Positions 48,395 to 59,983 of a stretch of DNA of 64,000 bases are shown piece by piece; position 1 is the first letter of the stretch; each line of letters opens with the position of its first letter. Source of the DNA: Lonicera japonica (lineage: Eukaryota; Streptophyta; Magnoliopsida; Dipsacales; Caprifoliaceae); the NCBI GenBank assembly GCA_021464415.1, contig JAKCWG010000744.1, forward strand, positions 149,452-213,451, given 5' to 3'. The notes beneath the pieces are model-generated. The model did not search any database, had not been told where the DNA came from, and saw only the letters and a list, made by a program, of their open reading frames with translations. The translations under genes were made by a program, and so were the position numbers.

Positions 48395-48535
48395 GCATGC
48401 ATGAAATGAAAGATCAAGTAATTGGGACCCTAACTCTCAACTAACTTATTAATTTAATAGAAGAAACTCTCAACTAACCTATACCAATAGAAGGAGCATT
48501 GATGATCAGTTGAGCATAATGCCCACAATCAATGT

Positions 48536-51010
48536 GGATCCCATGGCCACCCGGATTGAACCTTCAGAACCCCAACTTCTTTCACTCCTTTCCCCTTGCC
48601 TTTTCCTCAAGATCAAAGTCTCCTTCTACCACCTGTATTAAAAAAAGGAAATAAAAAACTGCTTGATTATTAATTGAATCTTAGTGCTTATATGCTCCAA
48701 AACAACATATTGGGTGTCATAGAATTAAAATTCACAGGAGCAAAATTTAGAACTTATAAACAATATAAACACAAACCAGTGTTTTTATGGATACATTTAA
48801 AGCAAGCAAAGGCTGAGGACTTGTCCATCCGCATTATCTACATACGTAATAAATATATGAAATATTGAAAATGGAACCAACCTCTCCAAATTCATATATA
48901 CTCATATTCTTGTGTCATTTCACTAAACAATTGGCGTCCACCCTCCCAAGCCTATAATACAATATCAAAAATTACAAAAGCTAACTTATAAATGGAATTA
49001 GAACAAATTGTCTTTGTAAATTGCATAGAGAGGAGGAAGAGGGAGAGCAAATTAACTTTGAGCAAACAGAAGAGATAAGAAGATTCTTGCCATCCGATTT
49101 TGCCCACCGATTATAGCGCAGGGAAGGATAAATAAAGAGAGACAGAGGGAGCGTGTACGTAGCTAAGGATTGACAAATTGCCCAAGGAATGCAAAGTTCA
49201 AAAACAAAAAAATTGTTCGAGTACCGGAACAGACGTGTATAATGAGAAACTGAAAGAGTAACAAAAAGTGGATTATGGTAATAAAATGATTCATATGTTC
49301 ATGAACAGCAGAATTGATACAGTAAGCTACAACTATAGCGCACAGAGAACTCCAACATTGCTAAAAAGTAAAAATAAATAACATAAGCTCTAGAATTCAA
49401 TCACCCAAAGAAGAATGTCATATATAACTTTGGGAAATCAATGAAACTCAATTGCCTTTAAACAGTAGCAAAAACAGTAAATTTCTATAATTTTGAATAT
49501 ATCTTACCTTACCTAAACTTACAGCCACAATATTTGAGAGTGAATCATATATCCCCTTCTCAAGAGATATCTTTCTACACATAATCAAAACACGCAAACT
49601 CAATACTAAACTTAAATCATAGATTTATTACACAAAAAAACCAAAGATATTAAGCAATTCTTAACTGAATATCATTGACAATATCAAAACAAACAAAACT
49701 CAAATCACATGAATCTAAGCATGCATAAACATTGAACTAGAAAAAATCAATCAAAAATCCTCACAAAGCACAACCATAAATCACCAAATATGATCATTCA
49801 AACTAAAAAAATGAATATTTTCTCTACTCTGTTACAACATTTTAGAAATCCATTGGGCATGAAACTTGATTCGATTATGTGAGTGTTAAACTATACCAGC
49901 GGGAACATGATTTAAGATGATGACGGTGCTATTAAAGGCTTGTCATATAGAAAACGGATGCCTTCCCTTCTTTCAATCTCAAAGTGGCTCTTGCTATACA
50001 ATTTGCTACAATAAGTGGGAGTCAATTGCACAACACATACACACTTCAAGGTTAAGCGAAAAAAATAATGATAATGTAGAAAGAAATGAAACCCCATAAA
50101 CAAAATAGCTAGATGAAATAGGGTAGTAGAGTTTCATCGAGATAAGAAAAATATTAGCACAAAGAGTTGTAGTAAGAAGAAGAAAATAAAAAGATTAAAT
50201 GAGTCTCAAACTCAAAATTGTGGGATTGAACATGTAAAACTAAGTCACCAAGGAGATGAAATGGGGAAATTGGAGGGGAGAGGACGTTTTGCAAACACAG
50301 TCACCATAGAATGGGGAGAAAATAAATGTTGTTCGAAAGAGGCAGTTTACGGAGAGGAAGGGACAAATTTTGAGACAAACGACAATCAAATCGTACATAT
50401 GGCATTAAACGGTGAAGAGGCTTTGGTTTTACACATCGTTGTTAAATAGCAAAAAGTTTTATTACGATCCTATAAAATTCAAAATCTAAAACTCAAATCA
50501 ATAATTCAATAAAACCAATCAATTAAGACGGGTGAAATTAATCTTCTACTATGAACATGTAAGAATTAATAAATGCAAAAACTGTAACTTTTTGCAATTG
50601 CAATTTCTAGAAAGTTGCCTTCTTAGAATGTACAATCATCTCTTTTCATTTCTTCTCGGTCTCGCACTGTTTGAAATCAAGGATCAGAGGGCAGTGGCTG
50701 GTGTCACCAGCCAAATCAAAGATTCCAACAAGGTAAATATCAATGCCACTAGGGGCGTCTCCCGGTCGAGCAACCAAGGCCTCATGGGATTAGTGGGGTT
50801 GGGCCCCGATACCCATGGTTATCAAAAAAAAATTATCAATGTCATTGTCAATGGTGGAAAGACCAAAAGTAAAGACATGATTTTGACGACTGCTAATTAG
50901 GGTTTTGATTACATTCAACGAGAGAGAAAGGGAAGACAAATGCATCTTACAATGAGGAAGAGAAAGGGAAAGAGAAACTGCGGGAGAAGACGGATATTCA
51001 CCTCTATAGA
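48536..51010 (-). other. Possible decayed minus-strand multi-exon gene
   Basis: Short coding-like pieces with splice-like borders occur on the minus strand. At about 49590-49508 there is KDISLEKGIYDSLSNIVA, bordered by TGTAG and GTAAGT. At about 50011-49912 there is KSHFEIERREGIRFLYDK after acceptor TTGTAG. A pyrimidine-rich leader with AAAACCCTAAT lies near 50900-50990. I recognise no family. The plus-strand frame 50532-50900 is probably not a gene. Confidence 0.25.
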
Positions 51011-51519
51011 AACTAACACCTAGAAATGCGACACCATAAACAACAGTGAAACTGTTCTACCATGAAGGAAGTTCGCGCAACTGACAGAAGAAGAGTAATG
51101 TGAATTAATGTTGACACATGGAGTTGTCCAGCTGAAAAAGAGCGTTTTAAATATACTAACTATAGATAACTCAATTTTCACCTTACGGTTGAGATGTGGG
51201 CCACATCCTTCCAGTAACAAATTTATAATTTTCCTTTTATTTACAACAAGCTTGATACTAAAACACGGGACACGTGTGCACATCTATTTTCTTTGCACCA
51301 TATTATCTATTTTAAAATGAAAATTTAGAATATTAATTGTGGTTAGTTTGGTGGATAAAACTTGTCTTATTAACCAAAATGTTTGGAGTTCAAGTCTTGT
51401 GGCTTACCTTTTTAATAAAAATAATCATAGCAAGGACAAAATTGGAAAATCATTAATTTGGTGTCATAAACCCTTAATTGTATCTTTTCTGAAGTGAAAA
51501 CAATAGAATTGTGTATGTG

Positions 51520-51850
51520 CCTGCCTATAACAAAGCCATTTGCCGACTGGAAATGAGTTTAGGAGCAATTTTGGCAAGCCTTTCACTCAAAATATTGGTC
51601 TAAAGTTAGCAATAGAATCAGCATTGGGATTTCTGGGTATAAAGGTGATGAAATTGGAATTGAAACCAGGAAGCAGCCAGCTACATTGGAAAAATATACT
51701 GATGGCTTTGCAGAAATCCTCTCCCACTATATCCCAGCACTTTTGAAACAGAATTCCAGGAAATCCATCAGGGCTAGGGGGAGAATTAGCGGCCAAAGAG
51801 AAGACAACTTATTTGATTTCATCATACGTGGGAATGGCACCGAGGGAATC
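51520..51850 (-). pseudogene. LINE (L1-type) reverse transcriptase scrap
   Basis: Minus-strand residues SPDGFPGILFQKCWDIVG, then FITFIPRNPNADSIANFRPI, follow the RT domain entrance of plant non-LTR elements (PGPDGF...LIPK...FRPI). LAKIAPKLIS continues in another frame. The catalytic FADD region is not present. Confidence 0.82.
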
Positions 51851-53490
51851 ATTATTAATAGATTTTTATTAATGTTCTTTAGTATAATATTATTTTTTAT
51901 TTTCTTTATTGTTACGCTATTCATTATTTGAATTTCTTAAGCTATTACGCAATTTATGAGCGCTACTGCAATTTAAAACATTGTTTTGGCCATATTGTTT
52001 TGGCTATGTTTTTGGCTTTTGGTTTGCTTTCAAGGATGGCCTCCCTGTTTAGGCATAGTTTTCTTGTTTTGAATTGGTAGATTTATAAGCTTGTCTTTTA
52101 GTCAATTGGCCAATTTCCTTTTTCCTTGTTTGTTTTTTATTTTCATATTTTATTTTATTTTTAGGTCATTGGGGAAGGCCTTTTATTTCCCCCTCATTTT
52201 GTTTCCTTTTGGTTTTTATGCTATTACTTTTATGCCCTATCTTGGGCAAAGAGAACTTATAGTAGACAACATAAACCCTCAACAACACCGAGCATATATC
52301 CAAGACTGAAGCCAAGATTATGCTCAAGCATACGCTCAAGGTTTCCAAATCCATTGGTTATCACATGATTCCTTATATTTTGGGACCACGTTTTTGACGA
52401 TCATTTTAGAGTTACTTCATTAGTTTTTATTGATTGTTTTATTTTCCGGCCTTGTATTTTGGCCTTGTTGCTCTTCTTGGGTAGTGAACTTTGTTGTATA
52501 GGCTTAGTTCATTTTCCAACTTTTGTTTTATTTCCTTCATAGTCGTCTTGAAGGGCCTTCATGTAAGCCTTCGGGGTGGGCCTTTTGTAGCCCCCACCTT
52601 TCTTTTTTCGCTATTTATGGCATGGCAGTATTCCTCTTCGGAGGCTAGTGATTTTATATATAAGAGGGAAAAAAAGGCTGCTTAACCCTTTGTTTACAAG
52701 CATTGAGGAGCTGAACTAACTAGTTTCCTTCAATAAAAAAGTAATGACTACTACCTAATCAAAATTCAACATTACATTGTTGAAAAACCTCAACTGATAT
52801 GGGACTTTTGTGTATGAGCTCTCGAGTCATAAGGAAAGAACCCACTAAGACAATAGGCAATAACTAGTATGCAACCCACACGATGTGTGAACACCTTATT
52901 AGAACACTCTTGTACATAATTGAAAACATAGGCAAAGAATAATACAAAGTGTTTTATAATATAGGTTTCTTTCTTATTTTTCTAAAATAGATTCTCATAC
53001 AACTAACATAGCCAAAGAAACTACAAAATAAATTTGCTGAAAGTAAACAATTCAAAGTACTCTGGGAAAGCCAACATGTATAGCTCTATCCATCATCAAA
53101 GCAATAAGCTACAAATGCAACAAATAAAATTTTAAAACTTGTGAATTGCCGTTACAATCAGAATACTTACAAGCTTGTAATGAGTTCATAAGTTGAATAT
53201 AATATACGTCTCCATTAAAACTGTTGTTCGTTATACGCGTTGATAAGCTGCAATTAGAAATGAAAATAATTAAAAGTTGTACGCCAAGCGTAATTTAAGC
53301 TAAGATTAATCCACAAGTCTTAAAAAAACATCGAACAACTTGGGGGAATAACTTGAAAAGTAAAAATCCCTTTGTTTTCTTCCATTTTATTTTGCAAACA
53401 CGCACACACACATATGTAGTTAGAGTACCATAACAAAGAGAGAGAAAAGAGATCAATGTAAGCAAGCAAAAACTATGATACTAACCAAAA
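51851..53490. other. Intergenic, T-rich then AT-rich
   Basis: The segment 51890-52680 is T-rich with repeated GGCCTTTTR words and hydrophobic chance frames. After it no feature is recognised. Confidence 0.4.
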
Positions 53491-53492
53491 CA

Positions 53493-53731
53493 TACTATTT
53501 GTACTTGAGAAGTCATATAATGAATATTTAGCAAGCCTTGTAAACAATTAACTTAAACCATGATTATGGAAGCGAAGATTGTTTGAATATAAAGGAGGCA
53601 TAAATATATAACGTACTCTTTGCACTTGAGAAGTCATATGATGAAGATTTAGCAAGGCTTCAAAACAATTAACTTCATCCATGATTATGGAAGCGAAGAT
53701 AGTTTGATATAAAGGAGGCATAAATCTAACT
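53493..53731. repeat. Tandem duplication of a ~119-bp unit
   Basis: Copies 53493-53612 and 53613-53731 share ACTTGAGAAGTCATATRATG, CCATGATTATGGAAGCGAAG and ATATAAAGGAGGCATAAAT. Confidence 0.85.
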
Positions 53732-54045
53732 TAAATGAGACATAAATAGTTGAGCAAAAACATTAGAAACATTTAGACTACTACATGACCAAAATACTTG
53801 CATTGAAACCAAAATCATAAAGATGAGGATAACAGGTTGTATGAGTTATTACTTATTAATCTAAATGATAAGCTTATCACCATTATGCTAAAAAGAAAAT
53901 TTGTAACCTTTAGTTTCAATAAGTTTTGCCAGAAAAGGATACGAAAAACAATCTGCAAAAGTTATGGTTCAAAGTGTGAAAACAACATAACTTCTCTAGT
54001 GTAGTTATATCTCTTTGGGTAAGTAATTTCTTGGTACATTACAAT

Positions 54046-55154
54046 TAGGGATGGCAACGGGGCGGTTTGGGGCCTGGTAGGCATTACCCATCCCCGGAAC
54101 CGAACCGGGTAGGCATAACCCATCCCCGGAACCGCGGACTAAAACCGGCCCCAGAACCATTAAAATCGGTTCGGGTAGTGCCCGGAATCGCCTGGTTAGG
54201 GTCCGGGTACCCCGCAGGTACCCACAAATTTTTATTTTATTTTTATTTTTAAAAAGGCACTTTATTTACACTAGATTCTGATTCTCACTCCTCCTTAACA
54301 AAAATGAAACAATAGAAAATCAATTTATGAAAGAAAAAATCAATTTACTAAATATCATTATCTCACAATAGAAAATAAAGCTCAATTTACACGGCACACA
54401 GCCACACCACATACACTAGATCTCACAATCAAATCACAAATCTACAAATCACAATCAACACCACATAGAGTTCAAAAGATCTCACAATAGAAAGATCTAA
54501 ACCACAAATCTACAAATCAAATAGAGAGATAGAGAAGATCGAGAAGGATCGAGAGAGCGAGAGAGTGTGTGTATATGTGTATATATATAGAGAGAGAGAG
54601 GGAGAGAGTTACAGCGTGTGCCGTGTGAGTCGTGTACTCGTGTGACCTCTGTGAGAGAGCACCGGAGAGGAGAGGGAGCGAGGCGGCGAGAAGACACCGG
54701 ACAGGGAGTGAGAGAGCGCCGGAGAGGAGAGGGAGCGAGGCGGCGAGCAAACGTAGGACAGGGAGTGAGAGAATGAGAGAGCGCCGGAGAGTGAGAGTGA
54801 GACTGTGACTCTGTGAGAGAGCGCCGGAGTCCGGAGATAAGAGGAAGGGAGGCGGAGTGTAGTGTGTCGAGCGTGAGAATGTGAAGCTGTGAATTGTGTA
54901 AACAGAAAACCCTATGCGGCTGCCTATTAAAACTAATTAGTAATTATATATTTATATATATATATATATATAAATATATTTCGGGCGGGTCTTCGGGGAT
55001 GGGTACCTAGATATCAGAAACCGCCCCAGACCTGTTTATTTTCTTCTCTCCCCCCTCCAGATCCGGACTCGAACCCGAAAAATGCTACCCAAAATAAACC
55101 TGTTCGGGTCTTACCTATAGGTACCTGAACCTGCAGTTATTTTTGCCATCTCTA
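54046..55154. mobile_element. Non-autonomous hAT element, 1.1 kb
   Basis: Ends TAGGGATGGCAACGGGGC and, reversed, TAGAGATGGCAAAAATAACT, with a perfect 8-bp duplication ATTACAAT (54038-54045; 55155-55162). Subterminal CGGGTAGG/CCGGGTACC motifs lie on both sides. The middle has GAGAGAGCGCCGGAGAGGAG repeats. No transposase. Confidence 0.92.
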
Positions 55155-55542
55155 ATTACAATTCAAATCAAGAAAACAGAAGAATCTTTTTGGAAGTTTA
55201 TATTTGCTTCATAAGAAAATTTAACGAAACAAATAGTCCATATATTAAATTCGAAATATGAAATTGAGGTAGCAAAATTACGGGTTTTGGTTTTGTTGAG
55301 TTTTTAATAGTGTGTTGGTCTAATGAGATGCGACCAAATTTGGGAATGATTCAGGTTGCAGCAGTTGATCAAATAATTCATATACTGAAATGTGTACATT
55401 GACATCTGAAAAAAGGAGCCAAAGAAATGAAAACATAAGAATTTATGGGTTGACTATCTGCCTATGAAGCATAGACACGACACAAAACACGCGTTTTGAC
55501 ACCACGTAATTTTTCTAAAATATAAGATACGACATGTGGGGG

Positions 55543-56438
55543 CATAGTTGCAAAAACTCAAGGCGCACCAAGGCGCCAAGGTCCCTGGAGCCTAGGCGCA
55601 AGGCGCAGGCGCGTGCCTTTTCGAAGTAAGGCGCACCTTTATACAAAAACTTAAAATAGAATTCTGTAATATATATATATTTTATAATTTAATACTTCTG
55701 GAAAAAAATATAATTCTGGAAAATATATATATATTATTTATAATTTAAGAATTCTTGAATATATATGGATATATATTATTTATAATTTAATAATTATGAA
55801 AAAAATATAATTCTAGAAAATATATATATATATTATTTATAATTTAATAATTCTAAAATATATATATATATATAACAAATTATCTATATCACTTATCTAT
55901 AAAAAAGGGACATATCATACCACGTGAGCAGCAGAAATAAAGTGAGAGCAGAAATATGTTAGGTGAGGGTGTAGAAAAGGGCAAAACAACATGAGCTGCA
56001 TAAATTAATTCTTCCGAGGAAAAGAAAAAAAATAGCAGCGATTGAAGAACGAAGAACAGGAGAAGGAAGAAGGAAGAAGAAGAAGATCGACGTGAAACAA
56101 TCGACTGAACGACGGAACGAGCAAGAGAAGTGTGAGTGAGAGTGTGAGACGGCGTGAAACTAAGGTGAGTAGTAGCGATTTAGGGTGTTTTACGTCTTGT
56201 TTCAGTGGAAGTTCCCAATAAACGAAACAGCTCCGTTTAGATTCCAAAAAAAAAGTCAAAACATTAAAAAAAAAAAAAAAAAGCCTACCTTCAAAAATCC
56301 ACGCCTTGATGCACCTGGAGCCTGGAGCCTAGGCGGCAAAAAGCCCTCGCCTTTTCGAATGGGATGAGCCTAGTAGTAGGCGACTCCCCACTTTTGTGCC
56401 TGGAGGCGCCTGGAGCCTAGGCGCGCTTTTGACAATTG
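55543..56438. mobile_element. Non-autonomous hAT element, 896 bp
   Basis: Ends CATAGTTGCAAAAACTCAAG and, reversed, CAATTGTCAAAAGCGCGC, with a perfect 8-bp duplication TGTGGGGG (55535-55542; 56439-56446). It is rich in GGAGCCTAGGCGC near both ends, like the 26413 element. AT microsatellites and a GAAGAAGAAGAA segment lie inside. Non-coding. Confidence 0.92.
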
Positions 56439-56501
56439 TGTGGGGGGACACATTCTTAATTAATAATATATATATATATATGCAATAAACATAATAAATA
56501 T

Positions 56502-56636
56502 TTAAGAAATTCCACCACCCTTGTTTCTTTTATAAACATCCCTTGCAGTGTAATCCCAAAGTAGCTTAGTTGCTTCATCCTCAGTTGATGTTACAACGGA
56601 TGCAGCACTAGAAGAAACACTAGGAGTAGTAGCCAT
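56502..56636 (-). pseudogene. BED/hAT transposase N-terminal scrap
   Basis: A 44-codon minus-strand frame starting at ATG 56636: MATTPSVSSSAAS, then STEDEATKLLWDYTARDVYK and RNKGGG. The LWDY...GGG stretch is how many plant hAT proteins enter the BED finger (LWKYV...GGG), but the cysteines are missing and the frame stops. A CT-rich leader-like sequence upstream on the same strand (57010-57250, with two GACGACTTCTC words) supports a former 5' exon. Confidence 0.45.
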
Positions 56637-57879
56637 TTAAATCAATTATCAAGTATTTGAGACTATAATTCAAATCCAAGTGCTCCAACAATTATTTAGG
56701 TTAGTTCTGTTTCATATGGAAAAGAATTAATGGTGTACTTTTCCACATAATTCAAATCCAAGTCCTTTAACATTCTCGAAAATATATCAAATTCGAAATG
56801 ATTAAATGAATCAAGCTTTATCAAAAAAAATTTCACATATCTACATAATTCAAATCCAAAACTTTCGAAATAATCAATTTCAAAAATGATCAGATGAATC
56901 AAGCTCCATCAATTACTAACTTAGTACTAAACCTGCCCCATTTAAAAATATTGTGTAGAGAGAGAGACAGCTGTTGTAAAACATGTATATGTAGAAACAG
57001 ATAGAGCTGTCAACTATGGTAAAACATATACATACATGTGTATATGTAGAGAGAGACGGAGATAGAGATAGATATATAGAGATAGAGATAGATACAGAGA
57101 GAGAGAGTAGCGTACCTTTTATGGGATGCCGGAGAGAAGTCGTCGATGGAATGTTGGGGTTGAGAAGTCGTCGATGGCTGCAAGTTGGGCCTAGGGTTTT
57201 GTTGGGAATGGGGGCTAGGTTTTACGGGAAAGAGATAGAGTTGATATTTGATATTTTTGTTTTATTATTAAGTTGTTTTTTTTTCCTTTAAACAGATTAT
57301 TAAGTTGTTTTATTTTTATTTGAACACTTATATATTTTTAGTTAATCCTAATTTGACCAATTTTTACTTGTTTGTTTCGTGTCTTTTACGCATGTGTCTG
57401 ATTAAAAAAAAATAGAGTATTTTTAAATACAATTGTATTATTATTATTTTTACTTCTATAAAAGTTAAAATTTAAATTAAAAGAATCTAAAATCCTTTTT
57501 TCTCACCCTTATTTCTTTTTGAACAAAAAATCGTTGACAATTTTTTTTGCATTATCTTTAATGCATCTACTAATTTATTTTTTTACCCCACATAGTATTT
57601 TATTTCTTTCAGTGAAAAATATATTAGCTTACTCTAATTTTATCAAAATATTCACGCCACTATTTTTTATTTTATTTTCTTTTGTTCTTAGTCCACCATT
57701 CACCATCAGCAAAATTAGTACAACAACTTTGCACTTCCTCCGATAACAAAAGCTAAAGAAATTACGTACAATCAACACCAATATTTGTTTTTCTTTTTCT
57801 ATTTTAACAACAAAAAAAAATTGCATGAGTCCTCATACATACATGTGGGTGGTAGAAATCTAAACAATCCCAATTTAAG
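56637..57879. other. Intergenic, GA microsatellite and AT-rich DNA
   Basis: GAGATAGA-type microsatellite at 57050-57105, otherwise AT-rich with no recognised gene. Part may be leader of the 56636 scrap. Confidence 0.4.
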
Positions 57880-58395
57880 AGAGAATCATCCTAGAATTAA
57901 TGAATTTGCAAGAGTTTGAACAGTAAAACAATAACAACAATTAAGACGAGATTTCATTGTGGAGTAGGTTCCTTTAGTGGCTGTTATTCACAATTCAGTA
58001 GTATGTCATTCCTTGTGTGTGTGTGTTCTTCACTTGTCTCTAATAGCCTTACTAAAAGTAATTGCTATGATATGGGTTTTCTCTTAGAAATAATGTATGG
58101 GAGTGAGTGTAAGGATAATGAGAATTGGGGATCCTTGAGCGAGGGGTTTTCCTTTCCTATTTATACGTATAAGATAAGGTTACATTATAGGATGATTAAA
58201 AATTATTATAACTGGTAAACTTGATCACTATTTCAAGATTACAAATGTCTCTAACCTTATTCATATTTAACTGGAGTAGTTATTTTATATCGTCTATCCT
58301 CCAGCTCAACTATCTTGTCTTCGTCACTCAATCATCCGAACAGCTTATGATCCTTTGGTCCGATGAAAATCACGGTAAGACTTGATCAACTATAA
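57880..58395. repeat. Dispersed repeat, copy B
   Basis: Collinear with 25240-25860 (see blocks listed there). The Tat element at 58401 is inserted into it. Confidence 0.65.
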
Positions 58396-58507
58396 GATGG
58401 TGTAGACACCCCGATCCGTGACCCCCGCAAGAACCCTAACGACCTCCGAGAACTACTATTTTGGGTCCGGGACCCACCCGAGGACCCGGTACTACACTAG
58501 GAGGGTT

Positions 58508-58765
58508 TGTCGCCCGACAAACTTGTTTTTTAGAGAGATTGTCGCACGACATATCACATTGTCGCGCGACAATCCCTGATATGTCGCGCGACAATTCCAC
58601 TATGTCGCACGACATTCCCCCTCTGCACCAGACCAACCACTTTCTGACACATCAATCTGTCAGAACCATCACTTCAGCCGTTTGTCGCGCGACATTCCCG
58701 TATGTCGCGCGACATATCACAATGTCGCGCGACATTCTCCTTTTTTAAGGAAATGTCGCGCGACA
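58508..58765. promoter_or_regulatory. Array of nine 12-bp palindromes
   Basis: TGTCGCGCGACA (perfect palindrome) occurs at 58560, 58582, 58683, 58703, 58723 and 58754. TGTCGCACGACA occurs at 58540 and 58603, and TGTCGCCCGACA at 58508. Start-to-start steps are 32, 20, 22, 21, 80, 20, 20 and 31 bp, mostly two or three helical turns. The last copy ends 15 bp before the TATA box. They look like sites for a dimeric DNA-binding protein; each is CpG-dense and so a methylation target. Confidence 0.9.
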
Positions 58766-58780
58766 ATCTCTCCCGAGCAG

Positions 58781-58788
58781 TATAAATA
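58781..58788 (+). promoter_or_regulatory. LTR TATA box
   Basis: GCAGTATAAATAGGCCAAC, equivalent to the box in the other Tat LTR. Confidence 0.8.
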
Positions 58789-59965
58789 GGCCAACACCCC
58801 CAAGGGTTCAAGGACAGCAAATAGAGAATCCGAGAATTTAGTGCTTTAGATCTGATTTTTGTCAAGCATTTTTCTACTATTATCTTATTTCTGAAGAATT
58901 CTCGAATCTATTTCAACACTCGACGTGTTCCGTCTCGGGAATCGATTTCTCGGAAATATCTGAAGAAAGAGAAGATTATTATCGCCAGAGATCCCTCTGC
59001 CATATTATATTTTCTTTCTTATTATTATTCTCGTCGGGAAGGTAAAGAAAGTCCCTTCTAGTATTCAAAATTAGATATCTGTGTACTTGTTTTATTTCTG
59101 TTATTCTGTCCACATTTTATTTGAATAAACTTATTGTCAAGTTACCAATAGTCTACCGTTTCCAAAACAAAAGACCCTGATAAAATCACTTTCAAAACCA
59201 GAAGAGTAAGTGCATTATCGTCCGGATAAACCCTGTTTTCAAACCCCGGACCGATAAAGACTTATCTAGGAATTAAAATCCACATATCTTGTCTTTTTCA
59301 TAGACTGCGACGTGTCTGATAAACTCTCCTCAAAGAGTTCAAATTCCATATTGAATTAGTCCCGACATAAAGATCCGAACCTTTTTCAAAATGATCACAA
59401 CTCGAGAAAACCGTCATTATCTGAGGAAATAATACGGAATACTCTTTCAAAAATAAAAGGTTTTTGTCATTTGTCATTCACATCTTTTAAATATAAAAAC
59501 ATCGGATCTCGGAACACAAAGGTTTTCGTCCCTTTCCCCGTTTTCCCAAATTAGGTTTTTTTAGAAAGTAGTAGACTGTCGGTAAAAGCATCCAAGTTTT
59601 TCAACATAGAATAAACATATAAGACCACTAGAGACCGAAAGGGCGGAATGGGTGCTTAACACCTTCCCAAACCGTAATATAGTTTCCGAACCCCTATAAG
59701 AATCCCGGTTTCGCAGACAAACGTGTAAAGAAAGGCTTGTCTATAGCCTTTCCTCTTACACGACCTTTTTTGTCCGTTTTCTCGTAAAACGTACTGGCGA
59801 CTCTGAATGAACCCCCTTGCATCTAGAAATAGAACGTAGGGACACTTGATATGAATCAAAGAAAACGCTCCAGCAAATGGAACGACGGAATCAGTTCCGA
59901 CGTCCCATGACCCCCACCACCAACGGGGACGAGACCCGGGGGGCCGCATTTGCGGATTCTCACAG

Positions 59966-59983
59966 TGGCGACTCTGCTGGGGA
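59966..59983 (+). other. Primer binding site
   Basis: TGGCGACTCTGCTGGGGA, identical to 14600-14617. Confidence 0.9.

Larger units (their letters stand above)
47384..48535. repeat. Long inverted repeat (arms ~550-580 bp, 22-nt spacer)
   Basis: The left arm 47384-47931 and right arm 47954-48535 are reverse complements, roughly four of five positions matching by eye. They start at CACATTGATTGTGGG outside and meet at GGAACAAGCATGG / CCATGCTCGTTCC inside. Each arm contains a promoter-like region and the 5' part of an RNase T2 gene. The extra length of the right arm comes partly from a ~30-bp local duplication (TTAGTTGAGAGT occurs twice). No target duplication is seen at the ends, so a MITE is unlikely. 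A transcript from either side would fold into a long hairpin. Confidence 0.9.
58401..59964 (+). repeat. 5' LTR of the second Tat element
   Basis: 1564 bp, TGTAGACACCCCGATCC...TTCTCACA. U3 carries nine phased palindromes and a TATA box. U5 resembles the LTR at 12613. The left flank is GATGG. Confidence 0.9.

Noticed and set aside
47384..48535. A foldback/MITE explanation of the inverted repeat
   Set aside because: Flanks (GATATATA / GATCCCAT) show no target duplication and the arms are recognisable gene sequence.
54497..54750. Ser/Leu-rich minus ORFs
   Set aside because: Come from GA-rich repeats inside a non-autonomous hAT element.
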